Shown in pieces: positions 40,465 through 49,706 of a stretch of 64,000 bases of DNA; the stretch's first letter is position 1; each line of letters begins with the position of its first letter. The stretch is from Pseudomonadota bacterium (GTDB taxonomy: Bacteria; Pseudomonadota; Alphaproteobacteria; Rhizobiales; Hyphomicrobiaceae). The notes beneath the pieces were generated by a model. The model searched no databases. It was not told the DNA's origin and saw only the letters and a program-made list of their open reading frames with translations. The stretch is from contig JAEXXM010000026.1 in NCBI GenBank assembly GCA_023405815.1, forward strand, positions 124,001 to 188,000, in the 5' to 3' direction. The translations under genes and the position numbers were made by a program.

Positions 40465-41235
40465 TCAGGGCCAGCGCCGAAGCGACCCTGAGGGAAATGT
40501 CCACTCGGGCGTAACGAGTTCGCCCGCGAAGCTCGCCGGATACCATGGCGAGCCGTCGTCGGTGCGCGGGTTCTTGAGCACGTGCATCTCCTGCGCGGGC
40601 ATGTAGCTCTGCACGAGCAGGAAGCGCTTCTCACCGGTCGCAGCGTTCTCGGCCATGTCGGCGACGAGCACGGCGTGGCCGGGGAAGCCGCCCTTGATGA
40701 ACACGTCGCCGACGGCGATGTCGGACGGCGCAACCGGTTTCAGCTCCCGCTCCAGCGAGTAGGTGCCGGCGTAGGCGAAGACGTAGTCCATGAACTTGCG
40801 GAACGACGCGTAGCTGCTATCGCGTCGGCTCGAGAAGCGCAGGCGCTTTCCGTCGGTGTCGTTGAACGCGATGTCGCCCCGGCGCCCCGCCGCATAGAGC
40901 CACTCCCCGCGCAGGCGCATGATTGCATCGGCGCATTGCTGCAGGTCGCGCTTGCCGACGTCGATGTCGATGACCGCGGCATGCACGTCCTGACGCCACT
41001 TCTGTGCGCCCGTGAAAGTGAGCACGGGCACTCCAGCCGGCTTCATCGGCAGCCCGCGCAGCCAGGCTGCCCAGCTTCCGTCGACAACCGGCACTCGCGA
41101 AAATCCCGGCGGCGGGGGAATGCGTTCTTCGAGCGTTCCCCCACCCGCAGTGAACGCCCACGAGTAGCTAGGCGGAGCGGCATTGGCAGGCGTGAGGAGG
41201 ATCGCGGTCAGAACCGCAGAGAATAGAAGTCGCAT
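40465..41235 (-). CDS. DUF4846-family exported protein
   Basis: A 256-residue protein with a signal peptide (to about residue 19) and a DUF4846 domain. Characteristic segments are CADAIMRLRGEWLYAAG, IAVGDVFIKGGFPGHAVLVAD and FLLVQSYMPAQEMHVLKNP. Conserved Asp, His and Gln suggest a papain-like or hydrolase fold, but no activity is established. Start ATG at 41235. It is a single gene on the minus strand. Confidence 0.82.
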   Translation of the reverse strand: MRLLFSAVLTAILLTPANAAPPSYSWAFTAGGGTLEERIPPPPGFSRVPVVDGSWAAWLRGLPMKPAGVPVLTFTGAQKWRQDVHAAVIDIDVGKRDLQQCADAIMRLRGEWLYAAGRRGDIAFNDTDGKRLRFSSRRDSSYASFRKFMDYVFAYAGTYSLERELKPVAPSDIAVGDVFIKGGFPGHAVLVADMAENAATGEKRFLLVQSYMPAQEMHVLKNPRTDDGSPWYPASFAGELVTPEWTFPSGSLRRWP

Positions 41236-41403
41236 GCGCGCATGTTGCGCACGGCCTGTGACGCCTCAATGGCGTTCCTTCGGAAATTGCAGCGGCGTCC
41301 TCTTGGCCGCCGCAGGCGGCAAGGGGCCAAGGGCCCCCGCGCCTTAGGCGCGGCCATCCACTAGCGCGACCTTAGTCGCACACGGAGCCTCTTTCAGCTC
41401 GTG

Positions 41404-42273
41404 TCACCGGGTATAAGAAAACGCCTGCATCTGCCAGGGCGTGACGTACATCTGCTGCGCCCACTTCGGTGCCCGCTTGACGAGCTGCTCGTCGCCGGGC
41501 CGCGTTGCTTGCTGCTCCGACTTGGCGATGGGGGTGCGATAGGCGCGCAGAGCCCGCTTGCGCTTCACGCGCGGCTTCTCCTCGTCCGCGGCGCTGGCAA
41601 CGATTTTGTCTGGCTGTTGCGTCTGCACCGTGATGACCGGCAACTCGGGCGGCACGTCGCTCTCGATATTGGATGCCGCCGCGAGCCGCACCGTCGGTCC
41701 CAGGTCTGCAAGCGGCTCGAGGGGCGGCAGCCTACCGGCGCTCACCGTGCCGAGGGCTTCGCGCTTCATCGCCGGAACTTCCTGTGATGGCACCAGCGCC
41801 GACGTCGTGATCGGAGAAACGCCGGCCACGCTTTCTGCCGGCTCGACCACACCCGCGACGGAGAGCGCCGGCAATTGCGGCTCAAGCGCCATCTCCCCGC
41901 GCGTGCTGACGAAGTTTGCCTTCTCGACATAGCCGAGCCTTGTCAGCGACGATCGCTGCGCGAGGTTGGCGTCGAGCGAGCAGGGGCAGTTCGCCGGACC
42001 GGCAAGCACGGCGAGGCCAAGACTGCCGATGAACAACACTGAAAGCGAGCCAGTCAGCCGAACGCGTGCGCGCATGATTGCGGTGAGCGCCGCTGCCGCC
42101 CGAGGTGGCCTGCGGGCGCCCGCGCGCCTGGAGCGTCCCTTGGATGTCAGAACGCGATATCCCCCCACCGAGGGCTCGTTCGAGTACGAGCGCAGCGCGG
42201 CGAACTCATCGAGGACCCCGAGGAAGCTGTCCGTCGGGTTGATGCGATCGAACTCGGAAGATACGGCGCCCAT
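41404..42273 (-). CDS. Membrane-anchored protein of unknown function
   Basis: A 289-residue protein. A cytoplasmic basic segment of about 60 residues (GGYRVLTSKGRSRRAGARRP) precedes one transmembrane helix (LSVLFIGSLGLAVLAG). The remaining 200 residues are outside, low in recognisable structure and Pro/Ala rich, with a basic stretch (PRVKRKRALRAYR) and an aromatic C-terminus. ATG at 42273 begins MGAVSSEFDR. No family recognised. Confidence 0.55.
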   Translation of the reverse strand: MGAVSSEFDRINPTDSFLGVLDEFAALRSYSNEPSVGGYRVLTSKGRSRRAGARRPPRAAAALTAIMRARVRLTGSLSVLFIGSLGLAVLAGPANCPCSLDANLAQRSSLTRLGYVEKANFVSTRGEMALEPQLPALSVAGVVEPAESVAGVSPITTSALVPSQEVPAMKREALGTVSAGRLPPLEPLADLGPTVRLAAASNIESDVPPELPVITVQTQQPDKIVASAADEEKPRVKRKRALRAYRTPIAKSEQQATRPGDEQLVKRAPKWAQQMYVTPWQMQAFSYTR

Positions 42274-42900
42274 GGCGCTACTCCACTTCAGTCCGCAAAC
42301 TCGGCGGCAGACCCCTGCCGCGAACCGACCGCTGCGCCCGCCAGTTTGAACAGCGCTTGAGCATGGGTCCACAGGTCTTTGAAACGCAGATCAAAACCTG
42401 ACACGCGCATGGTGAAGATTCTACAAATATTCTCCCGGCATGAACGACTGCGTCCCCTCGGCTGCATATACGCCACATAGTGAGAGCCCGATCGGGCGTT
42501 CCGTTCGGGCTCTGGGCCGACGTTGTTGCGAGCGGTGCGCTGAGCGGCAAACCGCTCCGATGGCGGGCCCTGTTCTGCACTTGGAACAGTAGCGGAGACC
42601 TTTGTGCGAGCGCCGGACTGGCCCCGAAGCCACCTTGCGCTTGCCGCCCACGGTGCTCCGCCGATATCTACGGATTGTCGGAAAGCCGCATGCGGAGACG
42701 CGTTTTCAAGGCGTCATCCAAACGGCTTCCACTGGCCCGGTGGCAACATTTTTCTAGACCTCCTTTGCCGTTGAAGAGGCCATGCAACCCTGCGCCCCGC
42801 GTCGACGGCTGTCAACCGACCGCGCCGCGTAGGCTCAGGGTTAAGGGATTATAAAAATCACGGCGATAGCTTTCCGGATATTGCCATCGCTGGTGCCCCC
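42274..42900. other. 627-bp region without a credible gene
   Basis: Composition is GC-rich but shows no coding pattern with a start and ribosome-binding site. A hairpin AGAGCCCGA (42483-42491)/TCGGGCTCT (42505-42513) is present, overlapping the shorter palindrome CCCGATCGGG. A 124-codon open frame starting at 42480 begins inside this hairpin and is Arg/Cys/Pro rich, so it is not called. It presumably holds the divergent promoters for the flanking genes. Confidence 0.4.
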
Positions 42901-43203
42901 ATGAGGTCCGTTCTCAACTTCTTCTCGATGCTGGCCCTCGGCCTGATGATCGCCGCCGTAATCTTGGCCGCGCCGGCCGGCACGGGCATGACGGGCGTCG
43001 CCGGCATCGAGATCGGCGGACCGACGCTCGATTATCGTTCGGTTGTCGCTGGTCTCGGCATCGGCCTCATCATCGCGCTCGTCTCGCGGATCTCGTGGGG
43101 CGAGGCAGCCCGCCGCGCCGGGGCTTGGAGCGTCAGTCAGGCACGACGGCTCTGGCTCGTTTCCTGGGCGGCGGTCTTCATCGCCATCCTCTTTTATTTC
43201 TGA
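42901..43203 (+). CDS. Small three-helix membrane protein
   Basis: A 100-residue protein with three predicted helices (FFSMLALGLMIAAVILAAP, VVAGLGIGLIIALVS, LWLVSWAAVFIAILF) and a positively charged loop between the second and third (EAARRAGAWSVSQARR). The start ATG at 42901 lacks a clear ribosome-binding site. No family recognised. It is convergent with glnA and shares the terminator region with it. Confidence 0.6.
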   Translation: MRSVLNFFSMLALGLMIAAVILAAPAGTGMTGVAGIEIGGPTLDYRSVVAGLGIGLIIALVSRISWGEAARRAGAWSVSQARRLWLVSWAAVFIAILFYF

Positions 43204-43242
43204 CACTTGAATGTCTCGCGCGCCGCGGCGCCGGGCTCCGCG

Positions 43243-43277
43243 AAAAAGAAAGGGCCCCGGATCGCTCCCGGGCCCTT
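43243..43277 (-). terminator. Terminator of glnA, possibly bidirectional
   Basis: AAGGGCCC (43250-43257) and GGGCCCTT (43270-43277) pair perfectly over 8 bp. On the minus strand the stem is followed by TTCTTTTT, making a good rho-independent terminator for glnA. On the plus strand TTGTCTTT follows, which could also stop the short membrane-protein transcript. Confidence 0.85.
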
Positions 43278-43296
43278 GTCTTTCATCACGTGCAGA

Positions 43297-44706
43297 TCAG
43301 ACCGAGTAGTACATGTCGTACTCGACCGGATGCGGCGTCATCTCGTAGCGCATGTTCTCCGCCATCTTCAGCTCGATGTAGGCGTCGATCATGTCGTCGG
43401 TCATCACGCCGCCGGCCTTCAGGAACGCGCGGTCCTTGTCGAGGCTGTCGAGTGCCTCGCGCAAGGATCCCGACACGGTCGGGATGCTCGCGAGCTCCGC
43501 GGGCGGCAGGTCGTAGAGGTTCTTGTCCATCGGGTCGCCCGGATGGAGCTTGTTGATGATGCCGTCGATGCCGGCCATCAGCATGGCCGTGAAGCCGAGG
43601 TACGGATTGGCGGCCGGATCCGGGAAGCGAACCTCGAAGCGCTTCGCCTTCGGGCTCGACACGTGCGGAATGCGGCAGGAGGCCGAGCGGTTGCGCGCCG
43701 AGTAGGCGAGCAGCACCGGAGCCTCGTAGCCCGGCACGAGACGCTTGTAGGAGTTCGTGGTCGGGTTGGTGAAGGCGTTGATTGCCTTGGCGTGCTTCAG
43801 GACGCCGGCGATGTAGGACAGCGCCGTCTCAGAAAGATCGGCGTACTTGTTGCCGGCGAAGGTCGGGTTGCCGTCCTTCCAGATCGACTGGTGCACGTGC
43901 ATGCCCGAGCCGTTGTCGCCGAAAACGGGCTTGGGCATGAACGTGGCGGTCTTGCCGTACGCCTGCGACACCATGTGGGTGACGTACTTGTAGATCTGCA
44001 TGTGGTCGGCCATGGAAACCATGGGCCCGAACTTGATGCCGAGCTCGTGCTGTGCAGCAGCCACCTCATGGTGGTGCTTTTCGACGACGACGCCCATCTC
44101 CTGCATCACGGAGATCATCTCCGAGCGGATGTCCTGGCAGCTGTCGATGGGAGGCACCGGGAAGTAGCCGCCCTTGGTGCGCGGGCGGTGGCCGAGGTTG
44201 CCCATCTCATATTCGGTGCCGGTGTTGGTCGGCAGCTCGGTGGAGTCGACGCGGAAGCCGGTGTTGTACGGCTCGGTGGAGAAGCGCACGTCGTCGAAGA
44301 TGAAGAACTCGGCCTCAGGACCCATGAAGATCGTGTCGCCGATACCCGTGGACTTGAGGTACGCCTGCGCCTTCTTGGCGATGCCGCGCGGATCACGTTC
44401 GTAGAACTGACCGGTGGACGGCTCGAGGACGTCGCAGAAGATGGCGACCGTCGACTGGGCGAAGAAGGGATCGAAGTGGACGGAGGAAGGATCCGGCAGC
44501 AGCAGCATGTCGGAGGCTTCGATGCCTTTCCAGCCGGCGATGGAGGAACCGTCGAAGGCATAGCCGTCGGTGAACGTGTCATCGGAGACCGTGCTCGCAT
44601 GCGCGGTCACGTGCTGCATCTTGCCCTTGGTATCGGTGAAGCGGAAATCGACGAACTTGACGTCCTTGTCCTTTAGAAGCTTGAGGACATCGCTGGCGCT
44701 CTTCAT
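43297..44706 (-). CDS. glnA: Glutamine synthetase, type I
   Basis: A 469-residue GSI enzyme condensing ammonia and glutamate with ATP in the cytoplasm. The N-terminal beta-grasp domain has [17 protein letters not shown], the active site has [22 protein letters not shown] and VPGYEAPV, and KNLYDLPP near residue 395 is the adenylylation-site motif, so control by covalent modification is likely. ATG at 44706 is preferred because GGGGAG lies 5 bases before it; an ATG four codons earlier is less suitable. It lies downstream of glnB, the PII gene, in the arrangement common in alphaproteobacteria. It would fix ammonia released from methylamines. Confidence 0.97.
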   Translation of the reverse strand: MKSASDVLKLLKDKDVKFVDFRFTDTKGKMQHVTAHASTVSDDTFTDGYAFDGSSIAGWKGIEASDMLLLPDPSSVHFDPFFAQSTVAIFCDVLEPSTGQFYERDPRGIAKKAQAYLKSTGIGDTIFMGPEAEFFIFDDVRFSTEPYNTGFRVDSTELPTNTGTEYEMGNLGHRPRTKGGYFPVPPIDSCQDIRSEMISVMQEMGVVVEKHHHEVAAAQHELGIKFGPMVSMADHMQIYKYVTHMVSQAYGKTATFMPKPVFGDNGSGMHVHQSIWKDGNPTFAGNKYADLSETALSYIAGVLKHAKAINAFTNPTTNSYKRLVPGYEAPVLLAYSARNRSASCRIPHVSSPKAKRFEVRFPDPAANPYLGFTAMLMAGIDGIINKLHPGDPMDKNLYDLPPAELASIPTVSGSLREALDSLDKDRAFLKAGGVMTDDMIDAYIELKMAENMRYEMTPHPVEYDMYYSV

Positions 44707-44801
44707 GAGACTCCCCATTCTTTGGCCTGGCTGGCGGCCTATTTACCGGCAAAAGGGGCCGTTTGACGGCCCCTCCTTTAGCACGCTTTGGCTGCGTGGG
44801 A

Positions 44802-45203
<402 letters not shown>

Positions 45204-45366
45204 TTAGCATGCCGCATGCCAGTCTCGGGGCACAAATAAGCTTCTGTGATTACAGCCTCTTATCCGCGCCCGTAAGCGGGTTGGTCGTAAAACCCGAGCT
45301 TCGACTGCCTTCAGGTTGGGCAGATTGCATAGAAATAAATCACGCGCAATCGGCACGGATCGTCTG

Positions 45367-46893
45367 ATGGACAAGCATTTCGCTGATTTAATTGGCACAC
45401 CCGACGACCTGGTTCTCCTGACCAACGACGAGATGGGCCGCGCGGATCGCTTGGCGGTTGCAGCCGGCACGCCGAGCCTCACCCTCATGGACAACGCCGG
45501 CCGCAACGTTGCGCGCGAGGCGCGTGCGCTGCTCGGCGCGGGGCACCGCGTTGCTGTCCTCTGTGGCCCGGGGAACAACGGCGGCGACGGCTTCGTGGCC
45601 GCCCGCTATCTGAGCGAGGGGGGTGCCCATGTCGAGGTCGCTCTCCTTGGACCCCTCGATGCTCTCAAAGGCGATGCGGCAGTCATGGCCCAGAGGTGGG
45701 GCGGCGAGGTCGGCGCCTTGTCCCCATCCTCGATAGAGGGTGCCGACGTCGTCGTCGACGCGCTCTTCGGAGCCGGCCTCGCACGCCCGATCACCGGGAC
45801 GGCCGCCGAGGTTATCGCCGCGCTCAATGCCTCCGATGTGCCGGTGCTCTCCGTCGATGTCCCGAGCGGCCTCGACGGGACGACCGGCCAGCCGCTGGGG
45901 CCTGTCGTCGAGGCGACGCGCACGGTCACGTTCTTCCGCCGCAAGCCGGGGCACCTCCTGATGCCGGGGCGCGCACTATGCGGCCCAGTGATCGTCGACG
46001 ACATTGGCATCCCCGATAGCGTGCTCGTTGAGATCGGCGCCAAGACGTGGGCTAACGCCCCCGGACTGTGGGGGGCGGACTTCCCCTGGCCGAAGCTCGA
46101 CGGCCACAAATACGCTCGCGGCCACGCCCTCGTCGTCTCAGGGCCGGCCGCTCATACCGGCGCAGCACGCATGGGCGCTCGCGGTGCCCTGCGCGTCGGC
46201 GCTGGGCTAGTCACCGTGGCCAGTCCTGTCGACGCCCTGATCGTCAACGCGGCCCATCTCACGGCGATCATGCTGGCCCCGTTCGACGGGGCTGAAGGTC
46301 TTGCCGGCATTCTCGCTGATCGGCGCAAGAACGTGGTGCTGCTCGGACCGGCGCTGGGCGTCGGTGAGCAAACGCGCCAACTTGTCCATGCCGCACTCGT
46401 ATCCGGTGCCGCCGCCGTGCTCGACGCCGACGCCATCACCTCATTCGCCGAGGACGCCGACGCCCTCGTTCGCGACATCGCGGGCAAGGTGGGCCGACCC
46501 GTCGTGCTCACGCCCCACGACGGCGAGTTCAAGCGACTGTTCGGCGACGTCGATCAGCCGAGCAAGTTGGCGCGCGCCCGCGCCGCTGCACAGCGCTCCG
46601 GCGCCATCGTCGTGCTGAAGGGTCCCGACACGGTGATTGCCAGCCCCGACGGACGCGCCGCCATCAACGCCAACGCCCCTCCCTGGCTTGCCACGGCCGG
46701 CGCAGGCGACGTCCTCGGCGGGTTCGTGACCGGCCTGCTGGCCCAGGGCGTCCCGGGCTTCGAGGCCGCCTGCGCGGCGGTTTGGCTGCATGGGGCCGCT
46801 GCCGCCGCGTTCGGTCCCGGCCTCATCGCCGAGGACATTCCCGAAGCTCTGCCTAAGGTGTTGCGGGCGCTCGCCGGCCCCGGCTCCGCCTGA
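45367..46893 (+). CDS. nnr: Bifunctional NAD(P)H-hydrate repair enzyme
   Basis: A 508-residue fusion of an N-terminal NAD(P)HX epimerase (YjeF_N type, CGPGNNGGDGFVAARYL) and a C-terminal ADP-dependent NAD(P)HX dehydratase (VVLKGPDTVIASPDGR, then APPWLATAGAGDVLGGFVTG with the catalytic Asp region). It repairs hydrated, inactive NADH and NADPH. ATG at 45367 gives a sensible start; an internal ATG in NDEMGRADR would cut off part of the epimerase. It is divergent from glnB-glnA. Confidence 0.94.
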   Translation: MDKHFADLIGTPDDLVLLTNDEMGRADRLAVAAGTPSLTLMDNAGRNVAREARALLGAGHRVAVLCGPGNNGGDGFVAARYLSEGGAHVEVALLGPLDALKGDAAVMAQRWGGEVGALSPSSIEGADVVVDALFGAGLARPITGTAAEVIAALNASDVPVLSVDVPSGLDGTTGQPLGPVVEATRTVTFFRRKPGHLLMPGRALCGPVIVDDIGIPDSVLVEIGAKTWANAPGLWGADFPWPKLDGHKYARGHALVVSGPAAHTGAARMGARGALRVGAGLVTVASPVDALIVNAAHLTAIMLAPFDGAEGLAGILADRRKNVVLLGPALGVGEQTRQLVHAALVSGAAAVLDADAITSFAEDADALVRDIAGKVGRPVVLTPHDGEFKRLFGDVDQPSKLARARAAAQRSGAIVVLKGPDTVIASPDGRAAINANAPPWLATAGAGDVLGGFVTGLLAQGVPGFEAACAAVWLHGAAAAAFGPGLIAEDIPEALPKVLRALAGPGSA

Positions 46894-46995
46894 CCCGTCG
46901 CATAACGATTGCGCGCCACAATCGCGGGCTAATGGCCTATGCTGGATTCGCGGCGGGATGGGCCACGCCGCGGACAATGAGCGGGCGAGTTGCGA

Positions 46996-48693
46996 ATGCT
47001 CCGACGGGCTGTTCCGGCCATAGCTGCGATGCTGCTCTCGTGCGGTGGTGCCTATGCGGCTCCGGCCGATGCGGCGCTGAAAGCGCAGGACGCAGCAACG
47101 GCCCTGGTGCGCGGCGATGCCGGCCAGGCGGTCGCCAACTACACCGAGGCGCTGAAGGACGCGACGCTGCCCAACGATCGTCGCGCCACGATTCTCAACG
47201 ATCGCGCCGTTGCCTATGCCCGCCTCGGGCAGACCAAGCTCGCCATCGATGATTTCAACCGCGCCGCGCAGCTCTTCCCCGAATACGCGGCGATCTACAA
47301 CAATCGTGGAAATCTCCTCCTTGCCCTCGGCTATCCGGACGAGGCCATCAAGGACTTCAATCGCGCCATCGTGCTGGCGCCGGGATACGCTGCCGCATTG
47401 TCGAACCGCGCCGGCGCCTACGCCAAGGAAGGCCACAACGATCTTGCTATCCGCGATTACACGGCGGCGGTGAAGCTGATGCCGCAGTCGGCGGCGCCGC
47501 TTGCCGGGCGCGGGCGCGTACATCTTGCCGCCGGGCGCCCTCACGCCGCTATTCGGGATTTCTCTCGCGCGGTGACGGCCGATCCGCGCTTTGCCGCCGC
47601 GTACCGCAACCGCGCCGAGGCCAAGCTCGACGTCCTGCGTCTGCAGGACGCCATTGAGGACCTGTCGCGCGCCATCGCCTTCGACGCAGAGAATCCCGAG
47701 CTCTATCTCCTGCGTGGTCAGGCCTATCTCTTCTTAGACAATGTCAGCGCGGCACTGAAAGACTTCACGCAGGCAACGACCCTCGATCCGCGCTCGGCCC
47801 GCGGCTTCGCCACGCGCGGGCTAGCCTATGCCATTGCCCAGTCCTACGGGGAGGCTTTCGCCGACCTCAACCGCGCCATCGAGCTCGATCCGCGCTCCGG
47901 CGTTGCGTTCGCCTACCGCGCTGTGGCCTACAAGATGAGCGGCCAGACCGACGTTGGCTTGAAAGACGCCGAGACGGCCGAGAAGCTCGATCCCGATGGG
48001 CCAGAGGTTCTGTGGGCCAAGGGCGAGATCGAGGAGGCCCAGGGGCGCACCGAGCAGGCCGTTGCCGACTACAAGCGCGCCGTCACGCTTTCGCCTCGGC
48101 TGAAGCTCGCAGCCGACGGGTTGCAGCGTCTCGGCGGCGACACAGGCAGCGCGGAGGACCGCGAGATCGCGGGAGCCGGGGTGGAGAATTGGCGCGTGGT
48201 CCAGCAGGGCAACCGCTACTATGCCGTGAGCGACCAGTATCGCCGGATGCGCATCCCGCTCGAGATGGCCGGCGACGGCCAGCCGCAGCTTCTCGAGTGG
48301 GAGCTGAAGCAACCGCCCTTGCGCGGCATCGCGACCCTGCGTTTCTCTGCCGGCGCCGTTCCCGGTGCCATGGGTCCCGAAGAAGTGGAGCAGGTCGCCA
48401 TCCTCGACCTCGACAACAATTCCGTCGTCGGCATCGAGCCACACCGTGAAGGCAAGAAGGTCGCCTCCTGGACCTGGCAGGACGACCGGGTCGTCGTGGC
48501 CAGCGTCGATGGTGCCACGGACGAGTTCATCTTGCGCGCCAACGTGGCCCGCGGCTCGGATGGCCGCCGGTACACCAGCTCCGAATCCGGATTCTGGGCA
48601 CCCTGGGGACAGCTCGACTCCGCGGCCCAGGGCGAGCGCCGCGAGCGTCGGCGCAGCAAGCCCAAGACCATCTTCCAGCTTCTCTTCAACTGA
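46996..48693 (+). CDS. Exported tetratricopeptide-repeat protein
   Basis: A 565-residue protein with a signal peptide (MLRRAVPAIAAMLLSCGGAYA) and around nine TPR units over residues 25-390 (for example AIYNNRGNLLLALGYPDEAI, LYLLRGQAYLFLDNVSAAL, VLWAKGEIEEAQGRTEQAV). The C-terminal 170 residues form a separate domain with LRGIATLRFSAGAVPGAM and WTWQDDRVVVASVDGATDEF, probably beta-rich and unknown. It is likely periplasmic and used for protein-protein contact. ATG at 46996 is used; a TTG two codons earlier is possible. Confidence 0.8.
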   Translation: MLRRAVPAIAAMLLSCGGAYAAPADAALKAQDAATALVRGDAGQAVANYTEALKDATLPNDRRATILNDRAVAYARLGQTKLAIDDFNRAAQLFPEYAAIYNNRGNLLLALGYPDEAIKDFNRAIVLAPGYAAALSNRAGAYAKEGHNDLAIRDYTAAVKLMPQSAAPLAGRGRVHLAAGRPHAAIRDFSRAVTADPRFAAAYRNRAEAKLDVLRLQDAIEDLSRAIAFDAENPELYLLRGQAYLFLDNVSAALKDFTQATTLDPRSARGFATRGLAYAIAQSYGEAFADLNRAIELDPRSGVAFAYRAVAYKMSGQTDVGLKDAETAEKLDPDGPEVLWAKGEIEEAQGRTEQAVADYKRAVTLSPRLKLAADGLQRLGGDTGSAEDREIAGAGVENWRVVQQGNRYYAVSDQYRRMRIPLEMAGDGQPQLLEWELKQPPLRGIATLRFSAGAVPGAMGPEEVEQVAILDLDNNSVVGIEPHREGKKVASWTWQDDRVVVASVDGATDEFILRANVARGSDGRRYTSSESGFWAPWGQLDSAAQGERRERRRSKPKTIFQLLFN

Positions 48694-48861
48694 CGCGGGC
48701 CGGTGCTGCCGAACGGCTACACGCTGGGCGAGAAATGGGCGCCAGGACGCGCCGTCGCGCGTATCCCGTTGCCGGCCGATGGCATGGATGGGAAGGTTGC
48801 CGCGGTTCAAAATCTGTTACCGCCGGCTTGGCTAAATCAGTACTCACGTTAAGCTTTCCGC

Positions 48862-48889
48862 ATCGTTCACCAACTATTTTGGTGCGATA
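48862..48889 (+). promoter_or_regulatory. Hairpin in the leader of the L,D-transpeptidase gene
   Basis: CACCAA and TTGGTG pair around a 5-base loop, with ATCG/CGAT continuing the stem across a 2-base bulge. It ends 33 bases before the ATG of the next gene and so probably lies in its untranslated leader. Confidence 0.35.
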
Positions 48890-48922
48890 GTCGGTCTGCA
48901 AATTGCGAGAGAGTAAAAGACG

Positions 48923-49657
48923 ATGCGTTCGTTTGCTGTGTTCCTTTCTGCCATTGCCGCCGCCGTCATCGGCTCATCCGCTTTCGCAGAGACGCCCACC
49001 GTGTTGGCCGCTGCCGATCCGGCCGCCGGGGCACCCTCCCTTTCCGCTCCGCAGGCGGTCGATGTCGCCCTGCCGCCTGCCACGGCAGCGCCGGCTGAGG
49101 CCAAGCAGGCAGCGCCCCTCGATCCGCCCGAGCCGACGCTCTTCGCTGTCATCGACCTCGGCACCCAGACCATGACGGTCTCCGACAAGAACGGCGAGAT
49201 CGCGAGCTGGAAGATTTCCTCCGCGCGCGGCGGCTACCGCACGCCGACCGGCATCTACACGCCGCACTACACGGCGCGCATGCACTACTCCAAGCAGTAT
49301 CATTTCTCGCCGATGCCCTATTCGGTCTTCTTCAACGAGGGCGTTGCGGTGCATGGCACGAATGACCTGCGCAACCTCGGCCGTCCGGCCTCGCACGGTT
49401 GCGTGCGCTCCCATCCCAAGAACGCCAAGGTCTTCTACGACCTCGTGCAGAAGCACGGCATGCAGATGACGCGAGTGACCGTGCGCGGCAAGCCGCCGTA
49501 CTCGCCGGTCGTAGCCGAGCGGCGTCGCCCGAAGCGCTATGTGCAGCCGGCCTCGGGCGGCTGGGGCGGCCTCTTCGGCTACAGCCAGCAACCCTATCAG
49601 CCGAAGGCGAAGAAATTCAAGAAGAAGCAGTACGGCGGCAGCTACAACACATGGTGA
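48923..49657 (+). CDS. L,D-transpeptidase (YkuD family), exported
   Basis: A 244-residue protein with signal peptide (to about residue 22), an Ala/Pro linker and a YkuD catalytic domain. FAVIDLGTQTMTVSD opens it, GYRTPTGIYTP follows, and VHGTNDLRNLGRPASHGCVR contains catalytic His158 and Cys160. The C-terminus is unusual: about 50 residues rich in Gly, Tyr, Lys and Gln (KKFKKKQYGGSYNTW). It should form 3-3 peptidoglycan crosslinks or attach proteins to peptidoglycan. AGAGAG precedes the ATG. It is convergent with the EipA-like gene. Confidence 0.9.
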   Translation: MRSFAVFLSAIAAAVIGSSAFAETPTVLAAADPAAGAPSLSAPQAVDVALPPATAAPAEAKQAAPLDPPEPTLFAVIDLGTQTMTVSDKNGEIASWKISSARGGYRTPTGIYTPHYTARMHYSKQYHFSPMPYSVFFNEGVAVHGTNDLRNLGRPASHGCVRSHPKNAKVFYDLVQKHGMQMTRVTVRGKPPYSPVVAERRRPKRYVQPASGGWGGLFGYSQQPYQPKAKKFKKKQYGGSYNTW

Positions 49658-49706
49658 TAGCCCGCGCTCTCTGGTGACGCCGGCGCCGGAGACTCAGGTC
49701 GGAGTC

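Noticed and set aside
42480..42854. 124-codon plus-strand open frame
   Set aside because: It starts inside a hairpin, is rich in Cys, Arg and Pro without any domain, and lacks a ribosome-binding site.
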